In this document: positions 44,083-52,888 of the stretch, piece after piece
Layout: each line of letters opens with the position of its first letter
Numbering within the stretch: position 1 is the first letter of the stretch
Source: Trichococcus sp. K1Tr
Lineage (GTDB): Bacteria; Bacillota; Bacilli; Lactobacillales; Aerococcaceae
Assembly (NCBI RefSeq): GCF_028309625.1
Contig: NZ_JAQMHR010000003.1
Span: 248,001 to 312,000 of the forward strand
Length of the DNA stretch: 64,000 nucleotides
Direction: 5' to 3'
Program-made: the position numbers and the translations under genes
The notes under the pieces: model-generated
Told to the model about the DNA's origin: nothing
Database searches by the model: none
What the model saw: the letters and a program-made list of their open reading frames with translations, nothing else

Positions 44083-45385
44083 AATTCCCTTTGAAACATA
44101 CCATAGACAAATCCGAAAAAAAAAATTCTATCTGAAGATGGGCAAGGTGAGTCAAGTCACTGGACTGATCATCAGAGTAGAGGGTCTGGATGCCTTTATC
44201 GGTGAAGTTTGCGAGATTCAGATCAGGTCGACCGGAAGTACGGTCTTGAGTGAAGTGGTCGGCTTTGTGGATGCAACCGTATTGCTGATGCCGCTTGATG
44301 AAATCGATGGAATAGGACCGGGTTGTTTAGTGCGTCCAACCGGAAAGACACTTCAGATTGAAGTCAGTGATGAACTGCTTGGCACCACGCTGGATGGTTT
44401 GGGAAGACCGATGGATCAAACGAAGCAACTGAATGGTGCTCCCTTCAAAGTGAACAGAAGCGCACCAGATCCATTCAGACGCAACAGAATTGAGCAGGTT
44501 ATCCCTACCGGAATTAAAGCGATCGACGGGCTGCTTACAATTGGTGAAGGACAGCGGGTTGGGATCTTTGCCGGTAGTGGTGTCGGGAAAAGTACCCTTT
44601 TAGGGATGATTGCACGATACTGCGAGGCGGACGTGATTGTGATTGGTCTCATCGGAGAGCGTGGACGTGAAGTGTTGGAATTCATCGAAAAGGATTTGGG
44701 TGAAGAAGGCTACCGTAAATCGGTGGTTGTCTGCGCTACTTCAGATTCTCCACCGTTGGTCCGGCTAAAGGGGGCGTATGTTGCCACCGCGATAGCAGAG
44801 TACTATAGGGATCAAGGGAAAAAAGTAATTTTGATGATGGACTCCGTGACGCGTGTCGCCATGGCACAAAGGGAAATCGGATTGGCTACAGGGGAACCAC
44901 CGACATCAAAAGGGTACACACCTTCCGTGTTCACAGTGCTTCCGAAATTATTGGAGAGAAGCGGCATGTCCGAGCATGGCTCGATCACTGCTTTTTACAC
45001 AGTATTGGTTGAAGGGGATGACATGAACGAGCCAATCGCAGATGCGGTCCGAGGGATCTTGGACGGACATATCATCCTTTCAAGGAAAATTGCTGCGGAG
45101 AATCAATATCCGGCAATCGATGTCCAAAACAGCGTAAGCCGTTTGATGAAAGATATCGTTCCGGAATCGCACAGCCGTGCCGCAGGAATGCTGAAAGAGA
45201 ATATGGCCATTTATGCAGAAGCGAAAGACTTGATCGACGTAGGTGCCTATCGGAAAGGGAGTAGCCCTGAAATTGATCGGGCTATTTTACTTGCGCCCGT
45301 CATCAAAAACTTCTTGAAGCAACGTGTGGATGAACCTCATTCTCATAGCGAAATTGTGGCTACTTTACAAAATTTGTTCAAATGA
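44075..45385 (+). CDS. fliI: Flagellar export ATPase FliI
   Basis: FliI hydrolyses ATP at the export gate and is related to the F1 beta subunit. The 436-residue protein has a Walker A motif GSGVGKST at about residues 167-174, IGLIGERGREVLEFIE, Walker B (VILMMDSVTRVAMAQREIGLATGEPPTSKGYTP), and a C-terminal domain ending HSEIVATLQNLF. GGGAGA lies upstream of the chosen ATG, which overlaps the end of fliH by eight bases; an earlier in-frame start lacks a ribosome site. Confidence 0.97.
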   Translation: MFEIPFETYHRQIRKKKFYLKMGKVSQVTGLIIRVEGLDAFIGEVCEIQIRSTGSTVLSEVVGFVDATVLLMPLDEIDGIGPGCLVRPTGKTLQIEVSDELLGTTLDGLGRPMDQTKQLNGAPFKVNRSAPDPFRRNRIEQVIPTGIKAIDGLLTIGEGQRVGIFAGSGVGKSTLLGMIARYCEADVIVIGLIGERGREVLEFIEKDLGEEGYRKSVVVCATSDSPPLVRLKGAYVATAIAEYYRDQGKKVILMMDSVTRVAMAQREIGLATGEPPTSKGYTPSVFTVLPKLLERSGMSEHGSITAFYTVLVEGDDMNEPIADAVRGILDGHIILSRKIAAENQYPAIDVQNSVSRLMKDIVPESHSRAAGMLKENMAIYAEAKDLIDVGAYRKGSSPEIDRAILLAPVIKNFLKQRVDEPHSHSEIVATLQNLFK

Positions 45386-45405
45386 TCAGAAATCAAGGTG
45401 ATTAG

Positions 45406-45840
45406 GTGAAAAGACATCAATTTTCAATGGAAAAAATTCTCGAGTGGCGAATTACAGAAGAAGAAAACGCCAGGAAATCAGTTCTCCATGCCCAAAATAA
45501 AATGCAACAGCAGCAACTACAACTCACACATCTTGTTAATGAAAACACCAAATTGAAACACGACCAAATGAAGCTGACAGAGATAAGCACTTTAAGGTAT
45601 AACCATCACCTTAAAGGCTTGATCGACGAAAAAATAATCATTCAAAAGAATGCTATCGACCAAGCACAAAGTGATATGGATCAGCTTCAAGAAGCGTTGA
45701 TACAAGCACATAAAGACCGTAAAATAATGGAAAAGTTAAAGGAACGCGAAAGTGTGCAGGTGCTTGCGCAATTGCAAAGTGAAGAACAAAAAGAGCTTGA
45801 CGAAATCGCTACGCTTCAGTATAAAAAAAGCTACTTTTAA
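45406..45840 (+). CDS. fliJ: FliJ-like flagellar export protein
   Basis: FliJ forms the central stalk of the FliI ring and escorts chaperones. The 144-residue product is a highly charged coiled coil with a typical FliJ opening (HQFSMEKILEWRITEEENARKSVLHAQNKM). Sequence conservation in this family is low, so position after fliI and coiled-coil character carry most of the call. The start is GTG. Confidence 0.82.
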   Translation: MKRHQFSMEKILEWRITEEENARKSVLHAQNKMQQQQLQLTHLVNENTKLKHDQMKLTEISTLRYNHHLKGLIDEKIIIQKNAIDQAQSDMDQLQEALIQAHKDRKIMEKLKERESVQVLAQLQSEEQKELDEIATLQYKKSYF

Positions 45841-45882
45841 GTCGATTATAGTATAGGATGGGCATTTAAAGGAGGTGAAATA

Positions 45883-47331
45883 TTGATTACAGGATTATCT
45901 TCTGGAATTTCAGCGCAACTTCCCGGTTCGGCTCAAGTACCTACCACAAAAGAAGCCGGATTAATTTTTGACAGTCTTCTGTCGGGTAGGATCACAGGCA
46001 AGGAACCGACTCCCGATATGCAAGAAGAAACACCCGACTCCTCGGAAATGGCGGCGCCGGAAGAAAGCACTGATCAAGAAGCCATGGAACAGGCCTATAT
46101 GAATCTCTTTCTCTACAGAATCCTTCAGGATGGGAAATCTTCGTTAGCAGGTAGAACTTTTCCAACAGAAGAAAAAGCAGATCAAGCGGGAGAGTGGCTT
46201 GTAAGTGTAGCAGATCAACAACTTGTGATAACAGAGAAACTTAACAACTCTGCTCTTGCAGTAGAGACGCGTACAATAACTTCACAAATTGAAGACAGTT
46301 CACGCATGAAAAGTCTGCCTGTTTCAGAGGCCACCATCGTAACTGAGTCAACTGGACCACAAGCGGATGAGCGGGCCACCACTACAGAAAGCATTGGAGT
46401 AAGGGCATCGGAAGAAAAGGAATTCTATTCGACCAGTTATGCTTTACAGAGACAACAGATAGAACGTTCATTGGCCGGACCTGAAATCCGCCTAGAACAG
46501 AAATCGGAGAATAGCTTGGAGCCAGGTTATTCCTTACTGGCTGATGAGCTGTTGAAAGATACGGCAACAATTCCCGGGGAACATAAAATGAGACAATCGG
46601 ACCATGCTTTTTCTATAGAGGCAATCAGCAAACCGGATGAATTCTCAACATACTTTTCAGAAAGTCCAGCAACGGTGGATACAGAGCCAGAAGGTAAGAG
46701 CACTGAGCAACCCACTGAACTGCTAGTAAGAAAAACAACCATTCGACAAACGATTGCTGATGAAGAGGAAAAGGTTGACCAAGCGGAAGCAGCTGCAAAG
46801 GCAACAGATTTTAACGGAAACAAATCACATTTAAATCAAGGACCGATTAACCGTGATTTAGCCACAGAGAATGTATTTGGACACAAGCCTTCAAAAGTGA
46901 CTGCATCTCATATCGAAGACATCCAAAAGACAATCGAAATGCAGATAGAAAAAACGCCTGTGCTAAGTAATACAGTCGTGAAAATTCTTCTTACCCCGGA
47001 TAATATCGGGGATATCCATGTAAAACTGATCAAAACGAAAGAAAGCATCACTGCTGTCCTGCATGTCAAGGATGCCGAAACGAAGGGGCTATTGGAGGAT
47101 CAATTGCCACTATTGATGGAGCCATTCAAACATAGTATTTCTGAAGTATCAGTAACCATCACTGTTGTTGCTGACACAAGTTTAGCCTTTTCCTTTTCAG
47201 AAGGAGCTGATCCGGGACATCGGAAAATGGAACGTCAGGAATCCAGAAAAAGAACATCAAAAGAGAAGACAGAAACAAAACAAAAACCAATGACTAAGCA
47301 GCCTTCAAGCGGGCTGAGTTTATTGGCATAA
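45883..47331 (+). CDS. fliK: Flagellar hook-length control protein FliK
   Basis: FliK measures hook length and switches export from hook to filament subunits. The 482-residue protein has a long variable, charged and Ser/Thr-rich N-terminal region, probably disordered. A C-terminal domain follows with the family pattern VKILLTPDNIGDIHVKLIKTKESITAVLHVKDAETKGLLEDQLPLLMEPFKHS, then a basic tail. The TTG start is set by GGAGGTG. Position before flgD is standard. Confidence 0.88.
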   Translation: MITGLSSGISAQLPGSAQVPTTKEAGLIFDSLLSGRITGKEPTPDMQEETPDSSEMAAPEESTDQEAMEQAYMNLFLYRILQDGKSSLAGRTFPTEEKADQAGEWLVSVADQQLVITEKLNNSALAVETRTITSQIEDSSRMKSLPVSEATIVTESTGPQADERATTTESIGVRASEEKEFYSTSYALQRQQIERSLAGPEIRLEQKSENSLEPGYSLLADELLKDTATIPGEHKMRQSDHAFSIEAISKPDEFSTYFSESPATVDTEPEGKSTEQPTELLVRKTTIRQTIADEEEKVDQAEAAAKATDFNGNKSHLNQGPINRDLATENVFGHKPSKVTASHIEDIQKTIEMQIEKTPVLSNTVVKILLTPDNIGDIHVKLIKTKESITAVLHVKDAETKGLLEDQLPLLMEPFKHSISEVSVTITVVADTSLAFSFSEGADPGHRKMERQESRKRTSKEKTETKQKPMTKQPSSGLSLLA

Positions 47332-47349
47332 TGAGGAGGTGAACGTATA

Positions 47350-47769
47350 GTGGATATCACACCAAATTTTACGATCGGATCAACGGAACAGCTGGTGAGC
47401 AATAAAAATCAAAGCAATTCTGATCTTTCTATGGATGATTTTTTGCAGATCATGGCTGCAGCCATAAAAATGCCTGCCATGTCAGAAGAAGGGGGAAGCA
47501 GTGGAGGCTCCACAGATTTCATGGCTCAAATGATCCAATTCAGTACGATGGAACAGTTGAAAGATTTGACTGAATCATTGAACACAACCATGTTGATGAC
47601 ACAACAACAACAGGCATTAGCAATGATCGGGAAAACCGTTACTGTGACTGGAGGAACAAGCATCGTCACAGGAGTAGTGGATAAGGTGAAATTTTCAAAT
47701 GGATTTGCAACGCTGATGATTGGAGGAAAGGACTACTATTTGAATGACATACAGTCGATTGGAGAGTAA
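47350..47769 (+). CDS. flgD: Hook-scaffold protein FlgD
   Basis: FlgD caps the growing hook. The 139-residue protein has the core motif MDDFLQIMAAAIKMPAMS with TDFMAQMIQFSTMEQLKDLTESL, in place of the common FLxLLxxQLxxQDP, then TVTVTGGTSIVTGVVDKVKF. It is the short Firmicute form lacking most of the C-terminal Ig-like domains. The Q/P pattern of the first motif is diverged (KMPAMS). The start is GTG with GGAGGTG upstream. Confidence 0.88.
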   Translation: MDITPNFTIGSTEQLVSNKNQSNSDLSMDDFLQIMAAAIKMPAMSEEGGSSGGSTDFMAQMIQFSTMEQLKDLTESLNTTMLMTQQQQALAMIGKTVTVTGGTSIVTGVVDKVKFSNGFATLMIGGKDYYLNDIQSIGE

Positions 47770-47773
47770 CCGG

Positions 47774-48154
47774 ATGGACATAAGAGCGAATGCCGATATT
47801 AAGAGGGTTGAGCCACTCCAACAGATTAATAAGAAGCAACAAGTATCAAGAGAGTTCCAAACAATCATGCAAGAGGCGCTGAGCCAAAGTACAGATGACA
47901 AAGGGTTGAAGATTTCCAACCATGCTCAAAAACGTCTGGATCAAAGAGGATTTTCATTGGCGGGTGAAGATATGAGTAACCTGAGCCAAGCGATGGATGA
48001 GCTGAATGATAAAGGTTCAAAAAATTCTTTATTATTTTATAAAGACATGGCATTAATAGCAAGCATCGACAATCGAACGATCATCACCGCGTTGAATCAG
48101 AATGAATTGGACACAGTGATGAATATTGACAGCACAAAATTCATTAAAGATTAA
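47774..48154 (+). CDS. Flagellar operon protein of the TIGR02530 type
   Basis: The 126-residue soluble protein matches the small protein found between flgD and flgE in many Firmicute flagellar operons (the group called flagellar operon protein, TIGR02530). Visible features are FQTIMQEALSQS, the ISNHAQKRLDQRGFSL box and a late LIASIDNRTIITALN strand pair. GGAGAG lies upstream of the ATG, four bases after flgD. Its job is not established; linked to hook assembly by position. Confidence 0.8.
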   Translation: MDIRANADIKRVEPLQQINKKQQVSREFQTIMQEALSQSTDDKGLKISNHAQKRLDQRGFSLAGEDMSNLSQAMDELNDKGSKNSLLFYKDMALIASIDNRTIITALNQNELDTVMNIDSTKFIKD

Positions 48155-48236
48155 AAAACGACTGGACCGATAAGGAAGCCGTGCGATCCTTGAATGACAG
48201 ATAGGATCAAGATGTTAACTACTAGGAGGAAATCAC

Positions 48237-49121
48237 ATGTTAAAATCATTATACTCTGGCGTTACAGGCATGAAAAACTTACAAACAAAGATGGATGTAA
48301 TTTCAAATAATATAGCTAACGTAAACACAACTGGATTCAAGAGCGGAAGGGTACGTTTTGAAGATATGATCAGCCAATCGATTGCGAGTGCCCAAGAAGG
48401 TGTAAATGCGAAGCAAGTTGGACTTGGCGTCCAGACAAGTGCCATCGACACGATCATGAACGGTGGATCCCTGCAATCCACAGGCCGTGAACTGGACTTC
48501 GGGATAGAGAATGGCGACAGCTCTTTCTTTGTTGTGAGTGGAGATGGCGGTGTCAATAATTACTACACCCGGGATGGAGGTTTCTACCTCGATGCCGAGA
48601 ATAATTTGGTGACGAGTGCTGGTTACAGTGTCATGGGCGTCAACAATACTGAGCCGGATGGGACTGAAACTCTGGAAAAACTGAGTGTGCCTGCCTATAT
48701 CCAGGTCAATGCTGACGGAACGATTTCAGCATCAGACAGTATCCCTAATGGAGCAACCAACGTGTTTGGTTTGAAGAGTCATTCCGTTGACGCTAAAGGT
48801 GTCATCACCGGAAATTATGGGAATGGCGAATCCTATGTGATCGGACAAGTTGCATTGGCTAAGTTCGCTAATGCGGCTGGATTGGAAAAATCCGGAGGCA
48901 ATCTGTATATTGAATCAGCCAACTCTGGTGCTCCAGAACTAGGTTTTCCAGCAGACGATGGTTATGGCGTCATCCGATCAGGCTTTTTGGAAATGTCAAA
49001 TGTCGATCTTGCGAACGAGTTTACCGAAATGATCATCGCTAATAGAGCCTATCAAGCAAACTCAAGAAGCATAACGACTTCTGACTCGATGTTGGAAGAG
49101 TTATTGGCATTGAAACGCTAA
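48237..49121 (+). CDS. flgE: Flagellar hook protein FlgE (short form)
   Basis: FlgE builds the hook. The 294-residue protein has the axial N-terminal motif (LYSGVTGMKNLQTKMDVISNNIANVNTTGFKSGRV), the NYYTRDGGFYLD segment and the conserved C-terminal helix (GFLEMSNVDLANEFTEMIIANRAYQANSRSITTSDSMLEELLALKR). Hook proteins of Gram-negatives are over 400 residues; this short, FlgG-like version is known from Bacillus. AGGAGG precedes the ATG. The 82-base gap before it contains ACCGATAA at 48166 with a TAAA 17 bases upstream, a weak sigma28-like site. Confidence 0.9.
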   Translation: MLKSLYSGVTGMKNLQTKMDVISNNIANVNTTGFKSGRVRFEDMISQSIASAQEGVNAKQVGLGVQTSAIDTIMNGGSLQSTGRELDFGIENGDSSFFVVSGDGGVNNYYTRDGGFYLDAENNLVTSAGYSVMGVNNTEPDGTETLEKLSVPAYIQVNADGTISASDSIPNGATNVFGLKSHSVDAKGVITGNYGNGESYVIGQVALAKFANAAGLEKSGGNLYIESANSGAPELGFPADDGYGVIRSGFLEMSNVDLANEFTEMIIANRAYQANSRSITTSDSMLEELLALKR

Positions 49122-49147
49122 ACTTCAAGAAGAAATGAGGAGAGTCC

Positions 49148-49351
49148 ATGATAGCTTTAACCAGTGTTTCAGGCGAGGCTTTTTTTTTGAATTGTGACCT
49201 GATTTACCGTATCGACGAAGCCTATGATACGATAATAACTTTGACGGATGGTCAGCACATTCGTGTGAGCGAACCGGCAAGCCAAATAGTGGGAAAAATT
49301 GTGGACTATAAGAGAAAAATCTATCTTGCTTTACCGGAGGTTAGAAAATGA
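49148..49351 (+). CDS. flbD: FlbD-family flagellar protein
   Basis: The 67-residue protein matches the small FlbD family found between flgE and fliL or motA in Firmicutes and spirochaetes: MIALTSVSGEAFFLN, LIYRIDEAYDTIITLTDGQHIRVSE and IVGKIVDYKRKIYLA. The biochemical role is not known. Its stop overlaps the motA start by four bases (ATGA). Confidence 0.88.
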   Translation: MIALTSVSGEAFFLNCDLIYRIDEAYDTIITLTDGQHIRVSEPASQIVGKIVDYKRKIYLALPEVRK

Positions 49352-50160
49352 AAAAGAATCCGATCCCACCGATTGCTCTTGTCATAGGGTCAGCATTAAT
49401 CATTTGGTCCATTAGTCAGGGTGGGAGTATAGGTGGATTTATCGATGTACCGTCTTTAATTATAACGTTAGCGGGCTCGTTCTGTGCTTTGCTGATCAGC
49501 TTTCCATTTTCAGATATAAAAAAAATCCCAATTATTTTCAAGAAAGTCATCAGTACGTCTAAGGTGGATAAAAATGATCTGATTGAGAAATTTACTGAAC
49601 TTTCTCGTCTAGCCCGTAGCCAAGGGATTTTGACTTTGGAACAAGAAATTAGTCAAATAGACAATCTGATATTACGAGATGGGCTTCAAATGGCAGTGGA
49701 TGGCATGGATCCTACTGATATAAAGAGTATTCTGGAAATAAAAATTGCAAATATGGAATCAAGGCATGGAGTTGGACAAGCCGTTTTCCTGAAATGGGGA
49801 GAACTGGCTCCTGCGTTCGGTATGATCGGAACTTTGATCGGATTAATCAATATGCTGAGTAAACTAAATGATCCCAGCACAATCGGCAGCGGGATGGCAG
49901 TCGCGTTGTTGACGACTTTCTATGGAAGTTTGTTTGCGAATCTCTTGTTTATTCCGATAGCGACCAATCTTAAGATGCAGACTGAAGCCGAGTTGGACGT
50001 TTGCGACATGATCATTGAGGGCGTCTTATCTATTCAAGCGGGGCAAAACCCTAGAACAATCGAGCAGAAATTGAATGGATACCTTGATAACAAGCTTGTA
50101 AAAAACAATAAGAAAAATATGAATACGAACGTTGATGCTGTTCAAAGCGAGGTAAATTAA
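49348..50160 (+). CDS. motA: Flagellar stator protein MotA
   Basis: MotA and MotB form the proton-driven stator (or sodium-driven, as MotPS). The 270-residue protein has four membrane helices (about 7-25, 33-53, 150-170, 185-205). The family region GWGELAPAFGMIGTLIGLINMLSKL-like KWGELAPAFGMIGTLIGL precedes the third helix, with cytoplasmic loops between helices 2 and 3. The ATG lies inside the flbD stop. Motility stator genes inside the basal-body operon follow the clostridial rather than the B. subtilis arrangement. Confidence 0.95.
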   Translation: MKKNPIPPIALVIGSALIIWSISQGGSIGGFIDVPSLIITLAGSFCALLISFPFSDIKKIPIIFKKVISTSKVDKNDLIEKFTELSRLARSQGILTLEQEISQIDNLILRDGLQMAVDGMDPTDIKSILEIKIANMESRHGVGQAVFLKWGELAPAFGMIGTLIGLINMLSKLNDPSTIGSGMAVALLTTFYGSLFANLLFIPIATNLKMQTEAELDVCDMIIEGVLSIQAGQNPRTIEQKLNGYLDNKLVKNNKKNMNTNVDAVQSEVN

Positions 50161-50163
50161 TAT

Positions 50164-50997
50164 ATGAGTAAAAGGCGGAAACAAGGTACTGAATCAGGTG
50201 GTTCTCCGGAATGGATGACTACATTCTCGGATTTGATGACGCTTTTACTGACCTTCTTCATCTTACTTTACTCCATGTCCAGTGTCAGCAATGTTAAATT
50301 TACCCAAGCGGCAAATTCCTTGCAAAATTCCTTTGTGGGCTCTAGCCAGAAAAGCATTTTGGATGGAGGACAATGGATTCCAGAGAACAATGAGAACGCT
50401 GGGGTGAATGCCACAACTGGAGATACCGCCTCCCTATCAAAAACGGACATGGCTGTTATAGAAGCGGCAAAAGCAAAGGCAGCTCAGGATGAGTTGTTAA
50501 CGTCAGATGGTCAAACGATGATTGCAGTGGATCCAGAAGTCATCAAAATGTATCAAGAGGTCAAAGATTTCGTCGAAAAGAATGGACTGTCCGAAGAAAT
50601 CAGTATGAGTATGGATGCAGATGGTGTCTACATGAACGTGAAGGCAGCATTCTTGTTCACTCCAGGCAGCGCGGTCATAACCGAAAGTGGCACACCAGCT
50701 TTACAAAAAGTAGCAGAATTAATAGGTAATTTTGAAAATAAGGTCGTGATTGAAGGGCATACAGATAACGTTCCCCATCACGATCCAAAATTTGATAGTA
50801 ACTGGGAATTATCGGCTGGTAGAGCTATTGCTGTTCTCAGATACTTGGCTGAACAGCAAAATGTTGATCCCGCACGTTTATCGGCTGTCGGTTATGGAGA
50901 ATATAATCCGCTTGTCCCAAATGACACAGCTGAACAGCTTGCCGAAAACCGAAGAGTCAATATTGTGTTGGTTTATGAACCTGAGGGGGCAAAATAA
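50164..50997 (+). CDS. motB: Flagellar stator protein MotB
   Basis: MotB anchors the stator to peptidoglycan and carries the ion-binding aspartate. The 277-residue protein has Asp23 in MTTFSDLMTLLLTFFILLYSMS, a single membrane helix, and a C-terminal OmpA-like domain (VVIEGHTDNVPHHDPKFDSNWELSAGRA and RLSAVGYGEYNPLVPN). Its stop overlaps the fliL start by one base. Confidence 0.96.
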   Translation: MSKRRKQGTESGGSPEWMTTFSDLMTLLLTFFILLYSMSSVSNVKFTQAANSLQNSFVGSSQKSILDGGQWIPENNENAGVNATTGDTASLSKTDMAVIEAAKAKAAQDELLTSDGQTMIAVDPEVIKMYQEVKDFVEKNGLSEEISMSMDADGVYMNVKAAFLFTPGSAVITESGTPALQKVAELIGNFENKVVIEGHTDNVPHHDPKFDSNWELSAGRAIAVLRYLAEQQNVDPARLSAVGYGEYNPLVPNDTAEQLAENRRVNIVLVYEPEGAK

Positions 50998-51470
50998 TGG
51001 AAAAAGAAGCGCAGTTGCCTAAGAAACAGAACGTTCCAAGGCTTGTTCTGATAGCAGTAATTTTAGTGGCTCTGATGATTGGTGGAGGAACGATCGGTTC
51101 TTTGATAACGACCGGTAAAGCAAAAGAATGGATCACTAGCTTCAATAAAAAAGAAGTAGAGACCATACTGGTTCCCCAAGCAGAATTTCTTGTAAATTTA
51201 CAATCCAATGATAGCAGTCTGGATGATTTTTTGAAAATTGAAATGTCAGTAGAAACAACTGGTGAAGAGAACGGAACAATTCTGACCGAAAAGGCAGCAA
51301 TTGTGCGCGATGCGATCATCAGCGTGCTCAGAAATAAATCTACTGCCAATATTTTCGACGAATCGGAGGGTGTTCTGGTCATCAAGCAGGAAATCATTTT
51401 GAAAATCAATCAAAGTTTGGGTTCGGAAGTTGCGAGTGATTTATACATTACAAATATTGTCATGCAATAG
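50997..51470 (+). CDS. fliL: Stator-associated protein FliL
   Basis: FliL surrounds MotAB stators near the basal body. The 157-residue protein has a membrane helix at about 14-38 (LVLIAVILVALMIGGGTIGSLI) and an extracytoplasmic domain with the family pattern LVNLQSNDSSLDDFLKIEMSVE, RDAIISVLRNKS and LKIDQSLGSEVASDLYI-like end. Its place after motB is standard. Confidence 0.92.
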   Translation: MEKEAQLPKKQNVPRLVLIAVILVALMIGGGTIGSLITTGKAKEWITSFNKKEVETILVPQAEFLVNLQSNDSSLDDFLKIEMSVETTGEENGTILTEKAAIVRDAIISVLRNKSTANIFDESEGVLVIKQEIILKINQSLGSEVASDLYITNIVMQ

Positions 51471-51496
51471 CAAAGTGGAAGGTGTGCGTCAAAGAA

Positions 51497-51868
51497 ATGG
51501 AATATGAAATGTTATACATCGGAAAAAGTTTTATCGTGTTGATTTTTGTTATTTTTGCCATAAATTATCTGTTGAAAATATTAGATCGATTCGTCAATAA
51601 AAACGGCAAATACATCACCATGGTAGAGCGCATTCCATTAAGTCGCACATCTTCTCTTTGTGTTGTTAAAGTCTCGGATTCCTATTTTTTGATGAGCTGT
51701 ACAGATTCAAAGAATGAAATTTTGAAGGAATTGAACATTGAGGATATAAAAGAAGAAAAAGCAGTCTTGGATCTATCGCAGCATAAAAATAATCGTTCAA
51801 CAAGCCAAGTAGTTTTTGAAGAAATTGATGAGAATGTAAGAATTTCGCGAAGAGGAATGAGAAAATAG
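51497..51868 (+). CDS. fliO: FliO/FliZ-like export apparatus membrane protein
   Basis: FliO helps assemble the FliP-FliQ-FliR export gate. The product (about 123 residues) has one membrane helix near the N-terminus (SFIVLIFVIFAINYLLKIL) and a cytoplasmic part with the family pattern ITMVERIPLSRTSSLCVVKVSDSYFLMS. GGAAGG lies 14 bases before the chosen ATG; a GTG five codons upstream is another possible start. The position between fliL and fliP supports the call. Confidence 0.8.
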   Translation: MEYEMLYIGKSFIVLIFVIFAINYLLKILDRFVNKNGKYITMVERIPLSRTSSLCVVKVSDSYFLMSCTDSKNEILKELNIEDIKEEKAVLDLSQHKNNRSTSQVVFEEIDENVRISRRGMRK

Positions 51869-51869
51869 G

Positions 51870-52604
51870 ATGTTGAAAAAGGGAATTGTCACAGGTAGCG
51901 TTGGATTGTTTTTTTTGACATTTCCTCAAAAAGTTCACGCCGCAGAAATCGTTGACACGGTGCAAAATGCTCTGGATGGGACATCAGATGCCGTGAAAAT
52001 GTATGTATTGATAGGTCTTCTAAGTATCATACCTGCATTTTTGATATTGACTACGTGTTTTACGCGAATCATCATTGTCTTTTCTTTTTTGAGAAGTTCG
52101 TTAGGAACACAACAGAATCCTCCTAATACTGTTTTGATTGGCTTGGCAGCCTTTTTGACATTTTTTATCATGAGGCCAGCTTATACGGAAGTGTACAATG
52201 AGGCAGTGGTGCCGTTGATGGAAGATACAATTGGGATTGAAGAGTTTTTTTACATAGCAGAGGATCCAATCAGAGACTTTATGTTAAAACAGACGAGGGA
52301 AAAAGATCTTACACTCTTTTTGGATTTGCAAGGGGATGACATGCCAACCAACACCGGAGATGTAAGTTTACTCAGTCTAATTCCTGCTTTTGCGATCAGC
52401 GAGTTACGGACAGCCTTTACGATCGGATTTTTGATTTTCATTCCATTTTTGGTGATAGACATCGTGGTTGCAAGTATTTTGATGTCCATGGGGATGTTCA
52501 TGCTATCACCGGTTATGATTTCGTTGCCTTTTAAATTGCTCCTGTTCGTTTTGGTGGACGGTTGGTATTTGGTCGTTGAGTCGCTGGTATTAGGTTTTCA
52601 ATAG
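51870..52604 (+). CDS. fliP: Flagellar export gate protein FliP
   Basis: FliP is a core subunit of the type III export gate. The 244-residue protein has an N-terminal signal-like helix and the conserved SIIPAFLILTTCFTRIIIVFSFLRSSLGTQQNPPNTVLIGLAAFLTFFIM. The C-terminal region (IPAFAISELRTAFTIGFLIFIPFLVIDIVVASILMSMGMFMLSPVMISLPFKLLLFVLVDGWYLV) is highly conserved in the family. The start follows the fliO stop after one base. Confidence 0.97.
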   Translation: MLKKGIVTGSVGLFFLTFPQKVHAAEIVDTVQNALDGTSDAVKMYVLIGLLSIIPAFLILTTCFTRIIIVFSFLRSSLGTQQNPPNTVLIGLAAFLTFFIMRPAYTEVYNEAVVPLMEDTIGIEEFFYIAEDPIRDFMLKQTREKDLTLFLDLQGDDMPTNTGDVSLLSLIPAFAISELRTAFTIGFLIFIPFLVIDIVVASILMSMGMFMLSPVMISLPFKLLLFVLVDGWYLVVESLVLGFQ

Positions 52605-52614
52605 GGGGGCATGA

Positions 52615-52878
52615 ATGTCGATAGAAAAAGTTTTAGATGTTTTGAGAGAAGGCTTCATGACCATTTTGATAGTTGCCGGACCGACGCTGGCCATCGCATT
52701 GGTGGTAGGCTTGATCATCAGTATCATTCAAGCAGCTACACAGTTGCAGGAACAAACGTTGAGTTTTGTGCCAAAAATATTGTCCGTAATCGGAGCGTTG
52801 ATCGTATTCGGCAATTTTATGCTGAATGCGTTGATCGCTTATACAGAAAAAATATTCGAGTTGATCGCTGGATTGTGA
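52615..52878 (+). CDS. fliQ: Flagellar export gate protein FliQ
   Basis: FliQ is the small two-helix subunit of the export gate. The 87-residue protein shows GPTLAIALVVGLIISIIQAATQLQEQTLSFVPKILSV, the family core, and a second helix near the end. AGGGGGG lies just before the ATG. Confidence 0.96.
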   Translation: MSIEKVLDVLREGFMTILIVAGPTLAIALVVGLIISIIQAATQLQEQTLSFVPKILSVIGALIVFGNFMLNALIAYTEKIFELIAGL

Positions 52879-52888
52879 TGGGTAAAGA

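Noticed and set aside
48145-48173. Sigma28 promoter directly before flgE
   Set aside because: The boxes TAAA and ACCGATAA are present but spaced by 17 bases, outside the usual 14-16, so I mention it only in the flgE entry.
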